From Callorhinus ursinus (taxonomy: Eukaryota; Chordata; Mammalia; Carnivora; Otariidae), in contig NW_020313288.1 of assembly GCF_003265705.1 (NCBI RefSeq), forward strand, positions 2,671,723 to 2,735,722: a DNA stretch of 64,000 nt. The letters run 5' to 3'. A program made the translations under genes and the position numbers. Shown in pieces: positions 53,901-62,969 of this stretch. Position 1 is the first letter of the stretch. Every line of letters begins with the position of its first letter. The notes under the pieces are model-generated. The model saw nothing but the letters and a program-made list of their open reading frames with translations, was not told where the DNA came from and searched no databases.

Positions 53901-56900
53901 GGTTCGCAACAGACCCTGCCCGCCAGCTCCCAGGAAAGGAGCTCACTGTAAGGGGCTCCCGGGGTGGGGGGGGGAGTGGTCAGCAAACTATGGCCTGTCG
54001 GGCGATCCAGCTAGCCGCCGATTTCTGCGTGGCCAGCAAGTTCTTACAGTCCGTATGGTAGCTTTTGCATCTCTAATACTTTTTACGGTTGTAGTTTTTA
54101 CATTTCTAAACGATGGAAAGGTATTAAGAAAAAAAAAGACTATTTCATCACATGTGGAAATGATATGAGATTCACGCGTCAGTGCCCATAAATAAGGTTT
54201 TATTCACACACGGTCATGCCTGTGTGTGTACAAATGGACTATGGCTGTTTCCTCACTACAACAGCAGAGCTGAGCAGGTGGACAGAGACCGCCTGGCCTC
54301 AGCACTGAAAATATTCACCAACTGCTTGTACAGGAAAAGCTCGTGGAGCCCTGGCCTGCAGCATGCCTGGACACAACACAGTAAGAGCTACACTGGCGTT
54401 CGCTATGCTCAGCAGCAGTAGCAATGACTCTAGTTCGAATTGCTGTTATTATTATTTGCTATGATAATTTCGGGTAGAGAAAGTTTTATGAAGGCAATAC
54501 AATAGAATAAATAGTGTTTAGCTGACTATAGCTGAATGTCAGGGAAGGCTTCTCGGTGGAGGTGATTTGTCTCGGAGTTGAGATCTGAAGTCTGGGAAGG
54601 TTGCTCTTGGGCCAAGATGTGGAGGAAGGGCACATCATGCAGAGGGCACAGCCCGTGCAAAGGTCCTGGGGCAGAACCAGGCCTGGTGTGTTGGAGAACA
54701 GGGAAGAGGCCATGTGGCTGGAGCAGAGCGGGTGAGGGAGAGAGAGGGAGGAGGGGAGGTCAGGGTGGGGATGGGGCAGGTGGTGCAGGGCCTCGGGGAC
54801 CATGGAGAGGACTTGGACTTGCACTTTGACTGACCCCAGGGAGGTGGGAGCCCTGGAGGGCGGTGGGGAGTGGTACTCCTCACCCAGGTCCTCACAGGCA
54901 TCCTCTGGCGGTGGGGGGCGGGGGGTGCAGTGAAGACAGACTGTGGCGGGCAAGGGCAGGAGCAGGGGGCCTGGGGTGGAGGTCTAGCTGAGTGATGATG
55001 GGGCTGCACCCCGGTGGGAGAGAAGGGGACGTTTGAGAGCTATTTGGAAGCCAGACTCAACGAGACCTTGCTGAGGGACCAGAGGGGTCCTTGCAGGGCC
55101 AGCTACACAATGTGCGGATCCAAGGGCAAGATGAGGCCCTTCTGAGCCCAGGGCGCTGTGGGCCTGCCCCGGTCTCACACCCAGGAAGCCGGCCCTGGGC
55201 TTGCGACAGTGACACTTGGATCTTCAATAGCCCGGGGCTGGAAGCTCAGAGACCAAGTCTCAACCCCCCACTGTCTGAGCTCTGGACTCTCCCTCTCTGG
55301 GTGCCTCTGTTTCCCCTTTTGTCAAGTGAGTGTGACAGCCAGGCAGGAGGTGTGGGACCAGGAGGCCCCTCCAACACCTTCCTGCCCTGCCCAGCTCCAG
55401 GGGGACACTGGCAGGGGGTCCTTCCAGGGACAGGGTGGCAGACTGGAAGGAGGAACAGGAAGGAGCAGAAAAGGAAGGGGTGGTCTGGTTGGAGCCCAGA
55501 AAGAGGAAATGGGGCAGAGGGAGCAGAGGGAGGGGAGGGTGGGAAGCAGAAAGAGGAGGAGGTGCTGTCTTGCATCACCCCCCCCCCCGGGGAGCTCCCT
55601 GTCCCCACATATCTCAGGGCAACAAAGGCAGGCCGGGGTGACACCAGGTATTCGTTAAGTCCACTGGACTCGAGGTCCAAGAGAAAGAGGTGCTTTTCTC
55701 TTGCCCTGAGGGACATCGGCAGGGAAAGGGGAGAGTGGCCGGGCTGGGAGTCAGGTGTGCAGGCCGGGCTGGTGGAAGGTTCTGCAGGGCACTCATCACC
55801 TGCTCTTGATCCTCGTCCTGGGACGGTCCCTGCCTTGTGGTGGGACCCAAACCCACGAGGTATTTAGGGGTAAAAAGCTGTCAGGCCTGCAACTTACTTG
55901 CAAACAGTTCAGGGGAATAAAAAATGAGTATGTACACGAATATATAATAAAACAAATTATAAATATAAGTATGCATTATATAAATTATGAATATACAAAA
56001 AAATTACGAATATACACACATATCCAGATACGTAGTGTGTACACAGAGAGAGATGGAGGACAGAGAGAAAATGGTAAAATGTCAACATTTGCAGAAGAAT
56101 CGGGCGCCACTTTTCCGCGAGGTCTGAAAGTATCTCAAACTGAAAAGTGAGGTTGCCGAAGGGGACGCCCGAACAGGAAAAGGGCCCCAGCGGAAAACCA
56201 GGCACATTCCGAGTCGGGCGTGAATTTCTCAGCCATGACAAACGTGCTGTGCTCTCCGACATGTGACCTCGAGTGGAAGCCGTTTAGGAGTTGACAGGAA
56301 TCCTCTGTACTCTACCTTTGCCATTTTCCTGTACATCTGAAATTATTCCAAAATAAAAAGTTTCCCCAAAACACCCAAACATCCCACGCCACGGGTCCAC
56401 AGGCTGAAACTCTCCAACGTGGAGCTGTATGTGTCTGAGATTACGGAATTTCTTGGGTTCTAGGAAGGGCTGCATCCAGCTCACTGAATGTCCCTGTTGG
56501 GGGAATGTCCGAGCGAATATCACAGCCGGGGTCAAGCCCAGGAGCCCGGGGTGGGGGGTGGGGGAGAACACCCAGCCCCCAGAGCGCCGGCAACACAGCA
56601 TGGCGGCGGTGGCCGTGAGCCCGGACTGAGGGACGGCTCTTGGCTCACTCTTCGTATGGGGAAACTGAGTCCCAGATAGGCTGATGGGATTGCCGTGGGC
56701 CATGCAGCCGATAAGTGGCCGAGCTAGGACGTAAACCTCGTTCCATCTGAGTCCTGAGTTTTAAGTAGGATACCAGAAAGTTCCCCATAAAGATAATCAC
56801 AGCGAGCGTGATTTAACTCTTGGCGTCTGCCCGGCCCTGGGCCAAAACAGCCCGTGCCTGTCCTCGGTCAATCCCCACAAAGATTCCCACTGGCTTACCA

Positions 56901-59900
56901 TCTGCAGAAGACACCCAAGGATCAGAGAGGTGAGGTGATTTTCCCAGGGTCACACAGCCAGAGGAGAAGCAGAGCAGTAAACTCAAGCCCTTACAGGTCC
57001 TGAGCCAACAAAATGGGATCCGGCCATCCAGCCGGGTCAGGCGTCACCCGAGTATCAGACGACGTCACCCGAGTATCAGACGACATCATCTGAGTATCAG
57101 ATGACGTCATCCGGCTGCAGACACTCGGAAGCTAGACAGCTCCTGCAGGGGGGGCATACTGAGGCCAGCGCAGGGGACTGCGCCCTTTGCCCTCTCAGAC
57201 CTGTCTCCCCCAGGAGTGTGGAGAGCAATCACAGGTCTCACAAAGCAGCAGCTAACTTGCTTTTTTTCTCTTCTCTTCTGTTTCGTTAAAGGAAAAAAAA
57301 AAAATCCTGGTCACCACCCACAAGATGGATCGTGTGGGGGGCGCCTGGGTGGCTCAGTCGTTAAGCGTCTGCCTTCGGTTCAGGTCATGATCCCAGGGTC
57401 CTGGGATCGAGCCCCGCGTCGGGCTCCCTGCTCTGCGGGGAGCCTGCTTCTCCCTCTCTCGCTCCCCCTGCTTGTGTTCCCTCTCTCGCTATCTCTCTGT
57501 CAAATAAATAAATAAAATCTTTAAAAAAAAAAAAAAGATGGATCATGTGACTCACGGATGGGTCACAGGCTGAAGTCTGAGCACTCCAGCGGGCGGAACC
57601 CCCTCTTTGCAGCCCAGGGCTATCCTGAAGCCAGGAAGGACTCTGGAACTTCTCCAGCCCCAGGCTCCCGGTCGGCTTCGGGACACCCCCACCCTGTGGG
57701 GCTGGGGGCCGCAGGGAGAGCTCTGTCCACCTGGCGGGTCAGAGGGAAGTGACTGCTTCCTTCTGGCGATGGGTGAGGAAGCGGAACCTCGCAGACACCG
57801 GGAGGGGCTGTACCAACCCCGGGCATCACGAGACACCCGTGCACCTCCTTCCCTGGTGGGTGGCCGCTCCAGGAAACAGGGCCTCGGGGTCACAGGGAGC
57901 CAGTCCTGGGCAGCTGGAGGGCAGGCGGCTTGGCGTCCATGTCCAGCTCAGGTTCAGACAGGCTGCCGACCCCAGCCCAATCCTGTCACCTCCCTGGGCC
58001 CCAGTTTCCCCATCTGTCATTGGGGAATTGGGGCTTTTCTCTCCAGGGGCACATTCACAGGGAGGTCAAATGCATGGGCTTTGGAACCAGAATTCTAGGT
58101 TCTGATCCTGGCTGTGTGACCTTGGGCAAATTGCTTCCCCTCTTTGGGCCTCGGTTTCCCCATCTTATCTACCTCAGGTGCTGCGGACAGAGCTGGCTCC
58201 TTTAATGGCTTCATTCTGATGCCCTCCACTCCCCAACAGCCAGTCGCTTCCTGTCCGGGGCAGACCCCTGGCCCCTCAGCCTGCTTCCTCAAAAAGATCA
58301 GCCACCTCCAGGAAAAAATAACTTTTGGATTCAATTCCTGTTTTCAAGAAGGGAGGGTGGTGTGAAGGCCGCCCTCGGAGCTGGGGGCGGGGGGGGGTAG
58401 TCAAGACCACAGTCCACAGCGCGGTCTACAGGGCCACCATCAGCGCATGGGAGGTGGACAACCTCCCCTCCCCCCACCTGACACCAGCAGAAGGGGCTTC
58501 CTGATGCGGGGCTGGCCCCGCAGTGGTCAGAGCCGTGTAGGGGCAAGGGACCGCCCCGGCTCTGGCGCAGCTCCAGGGAAAATCACCCCTGAAACAGGAC
58601 TCGTTCATTCCCTTATTCATTTATAAAGTCTGCTCTGGGCATCTGCTCTCTGTCGGGGTCACCGCGCTCCTGGGCCGGATGCTGGGGACCCCGGGAATGA
58701 ACGAGAGAGACACGGTCCCCACCTTTGTGCTGTTTGCTGTGTCACTGGAGAGACAGACAATGAAGAACAGTGAACAAGTCTAAGAGAATCTCAGTGAGTG
58801 AGTGCTCAGAAGAAAGATCAAGTGGATCAAGTGGAGGAAAGAGAAGGGTGGACGACCTTTGTAGCCAGCGAGTCCTGGAAGACTTCTCCAAGGAGGAGAC
58901 ACATGGGCCATGCTGCCTGAAGTGAGAGCACCGGCTGTGCCGAGGTGTGGGTGAGGCTGACAGGTCCTAGCAGGAGAACAGCACGTGCAAAGGCCCTGAG
59001 GTTCGGGTATATGAACTTGAGGTGTGCAAGGAGAGATCACCGACACTGATACACCTGAGCCTGCTGGACGGAGGAAAAGCAAGCAGATGGAACCAAAGAG
59101 AGGGCACCACCCCAAAGGCTCCGGGCCTGAAAAGGATGATGAGGGGGCCTGTGGTAGACAACTGGACGCCCATCCCTTTGACAGCTTTGAAGAAATGGGC
59201 AAGTGCTTTGAAAGGCACCGACAACCAAAACTCACGCGAGAAGAAATAGCCTAGCTAGCCCTCATAATATTATTATTAAAAAGTAATCAATCACACATCA
59301 TCTATCATACCTATTATTACTGTAATAGCCTACCTGGTCTGAAGAAATCAGAGATAGCTATTAAAGTAATTAAATTCTTAATTAAAAGCTTCCAGGCTCA
59401 GACAGCCTCATTGGTGATTTTACCAAAGTGGTGTTTTTTTGTTTTGTTTTGTTTTTCGTTTTATCTGACAGAGAGAGACACAGCGAGAGAGGGAACACAA
59501 GCGGGGGGGGGGGGGGAGAAGCAGGCTCCCCGGTGAGCAGGGGGCCCGATGCGGGGCTCGATCCCAGGACCCCGGGATCATGACCTGAGCCGAAGGCAGA
59601 CGCCTCACTGCCTGAGCCACCCAGGCGCCCCAGATTTTACCAAAGATTAAGGAAAACAAAATAGTCCATGAAGAAAGCAAAGAAGCCAAGTGACCACCAA
59701 AGGATTATGGGAGGAAGGAGTCAGAGCTGGGGTCTGAGAGGCCATGGGGCTGGAGCCTGGTCCCGACAGGCCATACCCGTGCCAGCTTCCTTGGAAAACG
59801 AAATGTGGCGGGGGGGGGGGGGGGGGGGGGGGAGGTGTCTTTTACCGGAACTGCGTGTAAGACTAGAGTGAGAAGGGCCCTGATTCAGGCGCGGTCCCGG

Positions 59901-60928
59901 GGGCCCCACGCTTTCACTCCTCGGGGCCCTTGGGGTCCTGGCCCACCGAGCCAGGGGAGAGAGAGGCCAGTGCACAGATGGCCAGCCTCCTGGCCCAGGG
60001 CCGGCTGGATGGCAGCTGTGACTCGGGGACACCCGACACCTTCCCCGCACCGCCCCCCCCCCCCCGCCGCCCAGCTGGGGCTCAGGATGTCCCGTGCAGG
60101 GCAAGGCCCGTGGGGGGTGGACACGCGAGCAGGACAAGACCTGGAGCTCCCCGGGGCCACAATCCCAGAGCCTTACAAGCCACCGAGCCCATCACTTCTC
60201 CCTCCCGCCCTGTTTTCTTTTCCTCCTTTTGCTCTTCTTGCCGCCGGAAATTATTTTATCTGCTCGTTGGTTTATGGGCTAACGTCTGCCTCCCTCATGG
60301 CAAGATGAGGTCCACGGAGACCGGGACGTTGCCCATGTCCGTAGCTGCTGCGCCCCAGGAGGCGTTCACTGTTTCTTGACTGACTGAATGAATGAAAGAG
60401 CCAACCCGCCCGTCAGGCAGGCAGGGCCGACGGGCAGTGCTCTGCCCGGGGGACCCCGCAGACAGTCAAGCCCTCCGTGGGGCGGGCCGCGTGGCCGGGA
60501 GAGGGCGGGAGGGCTTGTGTGGATGGCCGGCCGGCGAGGCCTGGGCCGGCCACAGACCTGAGCGCATGACTCCCTTGCCCTGACTCCACAGCCGGATCCG
60601 GTAGGGCGCGCGGGGCCTGCCGCCCCCGGGGCCACCTCCGCTGCGGCACAGGCCCTGCCAGGCGCCCGGAGCTGGGTGTCTCTGTGCCACAGGCTCCGTG
60701 CCCGGAAATGGGCTCCCAGACGCTCCCGGCCTGGCGGGGGTCCCGTCCAGGTCCCCGCCCAGGTCCCCGCCCGCCCCACTCACCCAGCAGCAGCAGCTTC
60801 AGCTCCCCGCGGTCCCGTTTCTTCTGCTCCAGGAGGATCTTGTTGATCTCCTGGTCGATGCGGGCTGCCGCCTTCTCATCCTCGGTCAGGCACCAGGGAC
60901 AGCAGTGCCAGGTCAGGGAGCGGGCCAT
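41772..60928 (-). CDS. GNA15: GNA15, Gq-class G-protein alpha subunit (7 coding exons, 374 aa)
   Basis: G-alpha-15/16 is a promiscuous Gq-family alpha subunit of haematopoietic cells. It couples many receptors to phospholipase C-beta at the inner plasma membrane. The coding exons are 60784-60928, 53562-53746, 49330-49484, 48611-48739, 46445-46574, 45201-45354 and 41772-41998. They total 1125 nt, all GT-AG and phase-consistent, and the 374 aa equal the human protein. Visible marks are Cys9/Cys10 for palmitoylation, the P-loop GPGESGKST at 49-57 split across exons 1-2, switch I Arg186 with Thr189, DVGGQ at 208-212 with the catalytic Gln212, NKTD at 277-280, TCAT in exon 7 and the receptor-contacting C-terminus EINLL. 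The start ATG follows GGGCC and aligns with human. It is distinct from GNA11/GNAQ by its N-terminus ([10 protein letters not shown]). By synteny GNA11 should lie beyond the right end. Confidence 0.97.
42505..42700 (+). repeat. MIR element in GNA15 intron 6
   Basis: 'cctggctctgctacttacta gttgggttgcctt', 'gagcctcagttgcctcattt gtaaagtggggat' and 'gggattcagtgcaat' are in MIR order. Confidence 0.8.
42715..42925 (+). repeat. MIR element in GNA15 intron 6
   Basis: A second MIR follows at once: 'gcctgggttcaaatcctgcc tctgccactcactggctgtg tggc' and 'gcctcggtttctccatctcc'. Confidence 0.85.
43064..43239 (+). mobile_element. SINEC, sense, with target-site duplication, in GNA15 intron 6
   Basis: A young-looking copy has a pure A tail and exact flanks aaaactgtccacttta at 43048-43063 and 43240-43255. 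Confidence 0.96.
43480..43940 (+). repeat. Ancient MaLR/MLT1-like solo LTR in GNA15 intron 6
   Basis: 'gtgaatagcatcccctcaag', 'gaccttatttggaaataggg tcttcagatgtaattagtta', 'ggtgggcccggtagccaatg' and a 3' 'acttctggcctccttaactg' follow the order of the other copies. A (CG)/(CA) run interrupts it at 43661-43694. Confidence 0.65.
45201..45354 (-). CDS. GNA15: GNA15 coding exon 6
   Basis: It encodes [20 protein letters not shown] through TYFPSFQ and carries the NKTD base-recognition motif (277-280). The acceptor is acccAG, the donor is GTGAGT and the length is 154 nt. Confidence 0.97.
45530..45940 (+). repeat. Ancient MaLR/MLT1-like solo LTR in GNA15 intron 5
   Basis: 'gactagtgtcccccacaagt tcatgtcc', 'gggaccttatttggaaatag agtctttgaagatgtaa', 'ggtccttataaagaggggat gtttggacacagatgc' and 'tatggcagccccagcaaact ag' define the element. 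It is non-coding. Confidence 0.65.
46445..46574 (-). CDS. GNA15: GNA15 coding exon 5
   Basis: It encodes [20 protein letters not shown] through CLEENNQE. It contains the switch II DVGGQ motif with Gln212. The acceptor is tggcAG, the donor is GTGAGG and the length is 130 nt. Confidence 0.97.
46835..46990 (+). repeat. MIR-like fragment in GNA15 intron 4
   Basis: 'ggcgggtgacctggggcaaa ctgccgaac' and 'ctcagtctccctatccgtga' keep the MIR block order, though diverged. Confidence 0.6.
47190..47490. repeat. (ATCC/CACC)n tetranucleotide repeat in GNA15 intron 4
   Basis: About 300 bp of imperfect ATCC, CACC and ATCT tetramers. Open frames through it (low-complexity His/Pro/Thr/Ser or Gly/Trp/Asp) are repeat artefacts. 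Confidence 0.95.
48611..48739 (-). CDS. GNA15: GNA15 coding exon 4
   Basis: It encodes [20 protein letters not shown] through VQKTNL and carries switch I with Arg186 and Thr189. The acceptor is ccacAG, the donor is GTGAGC and the length is 129 nt. Confidence 0.97.
49330..49484 (-). CDS. GNA15: GNA15 coding exon 3
   Basis: It encodes [20 protein letters not shown] through LLDSAV of the helical domain. The acceptor is ccgcAG, the donor is GTGAGT after TA and the length is 155 nt. Confidence 0.97.
50070..52000 (+). repeat. Degenerate L1 (3' part of ORF2 and tail) in GNA15 intron 2
   Basis: Long AT-rich stretches carry L1 ORF2 words such as 'atgcaagatcaataaacaaa', 'cctaggaataaatctaacaa', 'ccatgcaattctaccaagat ccca' and 'ggacttcattgaaattaaga'. 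Many stops and indels break it. Boundaries are approximate and more than one fragment may be present. Confidence 0.75.
52345..53075 (+). repeat. L1 3' fragment in GNA15 intron 2
   Basis: 'cctgttggaatggctattat', 'ggcagggatgtggcgaagct ggaaccc', 'cactattcacaacggccaag atgtagaaacaacc' and 'cacagaaggacaaacactgc' are ORF2-end and 3' L1 words. A short (TG/CA) run lies near 52684-52730. Confidence 0.8.
53562..53746 (-). CDS. GNA15: GNA15 coding exon 2
   Basis: It encodes [20 protein letters not shown] through IPFSRPESS. It completes the P-loop begun in exon 1. The acceptor is tccccAG, the donor is GTGAGC and the length is 185 nt. The last codon is Ser where human has Lys. Confidence 0.97.
53810..53945 (+). 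repeat. MIR element in GNA15 intron 1
   Basis: 'gggctcaaatcccggctcag', 'ctctgtgaccctgggcgagc gcctttacc' and 'gggcctcagtttccccaggt gtaa' show MIR order. Confidence 0.7.
53972..54352 (+). repeat. MER20-like hAT element with internal extra sequence
   Basis: It starts 'gtggtcagcaaactatggcc tgtc' and contains 'aataaggttttattcacaca' and 'ctacaacagcagagctgagc aggtggacagagacc'. It ends near 'actgcttgtacaggaaaagc'. It is longer than the other copies, so it may be a related, longer family. Confidence 0.55.
54460..54860 (+). repeat. L2-like fragment in GNA15 intron 1
   Basis: 'gtcagggaaggcttctcggt ggagg', 'gagggcacagcccgtgcaaa ggtcctggggcag' and 'gggtgagggag' are typical of L2. Confidence 0.6.
55905..56365 (+). 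repeat. L1 3'-end fragment in GNA15 intron 1
   Basis: The AT-rich tail region ends 'ttgccattttcctgtacatc tgaaattattccaaaataaa aag', a common L1M terminal pattern. Confidence 0.6.
57042..57115. repeat. 21-bp tandem repeat carrying CRE words, GNA15 intron 1
   Basis: Two exact units of a 21-mer (57042-57062 and 57063-57083) are followed by a diverged third (57084-57104) and a partial fourth. The junctions hold CGTCA half-sites and a perfect palindromic cAMP-response element TGACGTCA at 57102-57109. Confidence 0.93.
57337..57534 (+). mobile_element. SINEC, sense, with target-site duplication, GNA15 intron 1
   Basis: A full copy is flanked by aagatggatcgtgtg (57322-57336) and aagatggatcatgtg (57535-57549), one mismatch. 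Confidence 0.95.
58055..58175 (+). repeat. MIR element in GNA15 intron 1
   Basis: 'catgggctttggaaccagaa', 'gatcctggctgtgtgacctt gggcaaattgc' and 'gggcctcggtttccccatct' define a MIR. Confidence 0.85.
58610..58990 (+). repeat. L2-like fragment in GNA15 intron 1
   Basis: 'cccttattcatttataaagt', 'ggggaccccgggaatgaacg agagagacacggtccccacc tt' and 'cacgtgcaaaggccctgagg' match the L2 body order. Confidence 0.6.
59150..59428 (+). repeat. L1 ORF2 remnant interrupted by a SINE
   Basis: A short open stretch ending 'caaccaaaactcacgcgaga agaaatagcc' resembles an L1 ORF2 segment. The AT-rich run to 'ttggtgattttaccaaag' resembles another L1 word. It continues after the SINE at 59646. Confidence 0.55.
59429..59632 (-). 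mobile_element. SINEC, antisense, with target-site duplication, GNA15 intron 1
   Basis: An antisense copy with a (GTTTT)n start is flanked by gattttaccaaag at 59416-59428 and 59633-59645. Confidence 0.95.
59810..59832. repeat. G23 homopolymer
   Basis: Twenty-three consecutive G residues lie on the plus strand, inside GNA15 intron 1. Confidence 0.98.
60784..60928 (-). CDS. GNA15: GNA15 coding exon 1 (start codon)
   Basis: It encodes [20 protein letters not shown] through GELKLLLL plus the first base of Gly49. It includes the palmitoylated Cys pair and the N-terminal helix that binds beta-gamma. The donor is GTGAGT. An in-frame upstream ATG at 60949 has no human counterpart and was not chosen. 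Confidence 0.97.
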
Positions 60929-61130
60929 GGTGGGGGCCTCAGCGGGCACGAGGCGGCATGACCCCGGCCCCCGGGGAGGGCACCCCGCCCGGCTGGCCCC
61001 GGGGAGGGCTCCTGGCCGCCGCCCGCGGGGGGGGGGCTGCGCTCTTCTGGGGGGGGATCACCCCCAGGGACGCCTGACTTCCCGGCCTCGGGCACCGGGC
61101 GCCCGGCTCGGCAAGGCCTGAGTGCCCGGC
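60929..61130 (-). promoter_or_regulatory. GNA15: GNA15 5' UTR / proximal promoter region (GC-rich)
   Basis: The 200 bp before the ATG are very GC-rich, with many CCCGG/GGCCG words and no TATA box. The transcription start cannot be fixed from sequence. Confidence 0.45.
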
Positions 61131-62960
61131 ACAGGCGGGTGGGGGCAGGAGGAGGAGCCCAAGAAGGTGTGGAGGTTCAGGGCTCCCCGCCCATCTCCAG
61201 ACCTGCCCGCCCGGCCCTGCCAAACTGGTTGAGGGTGGGTGCCCCCGGGGAGGGCGGGCTGCCGGCAAGAAAAGGCCCTGGCCACAGTCAGCCTCCCGCA
61301 GCGCCCGCTGGGCCCTCCTTCCTCATTCTGGAGAAGGGGGTGGACTCCATCCTCCCTGGGCCTCTGCCGCCGCCTCTGGGCTGGCCCCAGGCCCACCCCT
61401 TCTTCCCCTCCACGGAGCCAATTAGAAGACATCATCAGAATGCCAATAACGATCTTTTTCAAAAAACAGTGAAGGCCAGGGGCTCCCGTGCAGGAGAGTT
61501 CCTGTTACCCCCCATGTGCAGATGAGCAAACCGAGGCACAGAGCCAGGAAGTGACTCGCCGGGACAGCCCCGACAGCGGCTGCAGAAGGACAAGACAGGG
61601 CTGGGAGTCTGCAGGGCCCCAGGCTCTAAGCGCTGAGCCGGCAGCCCTGGGGAGGGGCTGTTCCTTCTTCCTGCAAATACTTATTGAGTGCCTACTGTGT
61701 GCCAGGCGCAGTGCTAAGCATGACAGGAAACCAAAGGGGCAGAATCCCGGGCCTCCCTGCCTCTAACATCTCAGACAGAGACACAGATGAAGAAACACAG
61801 GTTTTTTAAAACATATTCCAGCCTGTTGGGTGGGTGATACGTTTATTCTGAACAAAAAAATAAAGCAGAGCAGGGGGTAGGGGATGTTGGGGTGCTGGGG
61901 CTTTAAATAGGGGGTCAAGGAAGGTCACAATGGCCAGATGACCCGCAGCTGAAAAGGCAGCCTGGGCGTAGGGGGACCTTGGGAGTCGAAGCCATTCAGG
62001 GAGAGTTCAGGGACTCTCCGGGTGAGGCCACGGCGCCACCTGACCCTACCCCCTGAGCCCCCAGGACCCTAGAAGCAGGTTGGTGACACAGCAGCGGGAA
62101 TGCACGGCCGCTTCCTGGATGGACGCTCGCAGCAAAAGGGGAGGTCTTGGGTTGTCTCCAATCCCGTAGATCTTTGCCCTGTTTGGGTGCAGAACCCCCT
62201 TTGAGAGGTTCTAGAAAGCTCTAGAAAGTTCTGGAAAACCCCTCCCCCCCTGGAGGTACGCATAATTCGGGAGCCTCTGGCCACCTCTCAGATGGCGGTA
62301 GCAAGGCTCAGAGAGGGTGAGAGAAGAGCCTGGATCACACAGCAGCAACCGTCGGCTCTCCCCCATGCACGGCCGGCGAGATTGTGCGGTTTTCTTTGCT
62401 GTTGATTCATAACGAATGGCAGATGGGAAGTCCGATAGGGGGCCCCCCTGTTGGGTCACTGGGGCTGGTAGGCACTGCCCTGCTCACCCGCCCTCCCGCC
62501 CACAACCGGATGGCTGTGAGGAGAGGTGCTGCCCAAGGCTGGAGGCCTGAGCGACTTCCCACTCTTGCGGCCGTTGAAGAAAAGCAGAAAGAGGTCTGAC
62601 CCAGGCAGAGCCGGGAGGGCCGCAGAACAGAAAGAACCAGCTTGGCAAAACCAGGAGGCCGGGCTGAGTCACAGACGCACAGGACACGGAGGGGCCCCCT
62701 CTGCCGAGTGTTTCCCCAAGGGGACACCAGGCCCCCACAGGCCACAACAGGACCGGGGTGTGGGGACCTTGGCTTACCATCTTCCGTGGCTGCCAGGGGC
62801 CTCAGAGAAAATGAACCAGCTCCTCCATCCCCACCCTCCTAGTGGCCCAGCCTCTGAGAATCTCTCCAGCTTCAAAATAAATCTCCTTTCTGGAGCTTTG
62901 ACAGGTGAGCTGCTTCCTTTCCCCATGCCAGCCGCCGTGCGGGACATCTGTCACGTTTCA
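61131..62960. other. Intergenic DNA upstream of GNA15
   Basis: No conserved exon was recognised. It contains an L2/MIR-like end near 61670-61740 ('tattgagtgcctactgtgtg ccaggc') and mixed GC-rich sequence. By synteny GNA11 would lie beyond the window end. Confidence 0.55.
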
Positions 62961-62969
62961 GTTCATTCG

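Noticed and set aside
57042..57115. Possible CRISPR-like repeat array
   Set aside because: The units are contiguous with no spacers, the host is a mammal, and there are no cas-like genes. It is a simple tandem repeat.
59024..59254. 76-aa plus-strand frame with a plausible acidic/basic composition
   Set aside because: The C-terminal part resembles an L1 ORF2 remnant and the region continues into AT-rich L1-like sequence. There is no evidence for a host gene.
857..59632. tRNA-like A/B-box sequences inside the SINEs
   Set aside because: Each belongs to a SINEC copy with an A-rich tail and target duplications. None folds as an intact tRNA gene with proper ends.
60929..60949. Upstream in-frame ATG of GNA15 (seven extra residues)
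   Set aside because: The known protein begins MARSLTW, and the extra residues have no counterpart in human GNA15. The downstream ATG gives the family length.
61131..62960. Searched for a GNA11 terminal exon at the right end
   Set aside because: No sequence encoding the expected G-alpha C-terminal segment was found on either strand. The spacing known from human places GNA11 outside the window.
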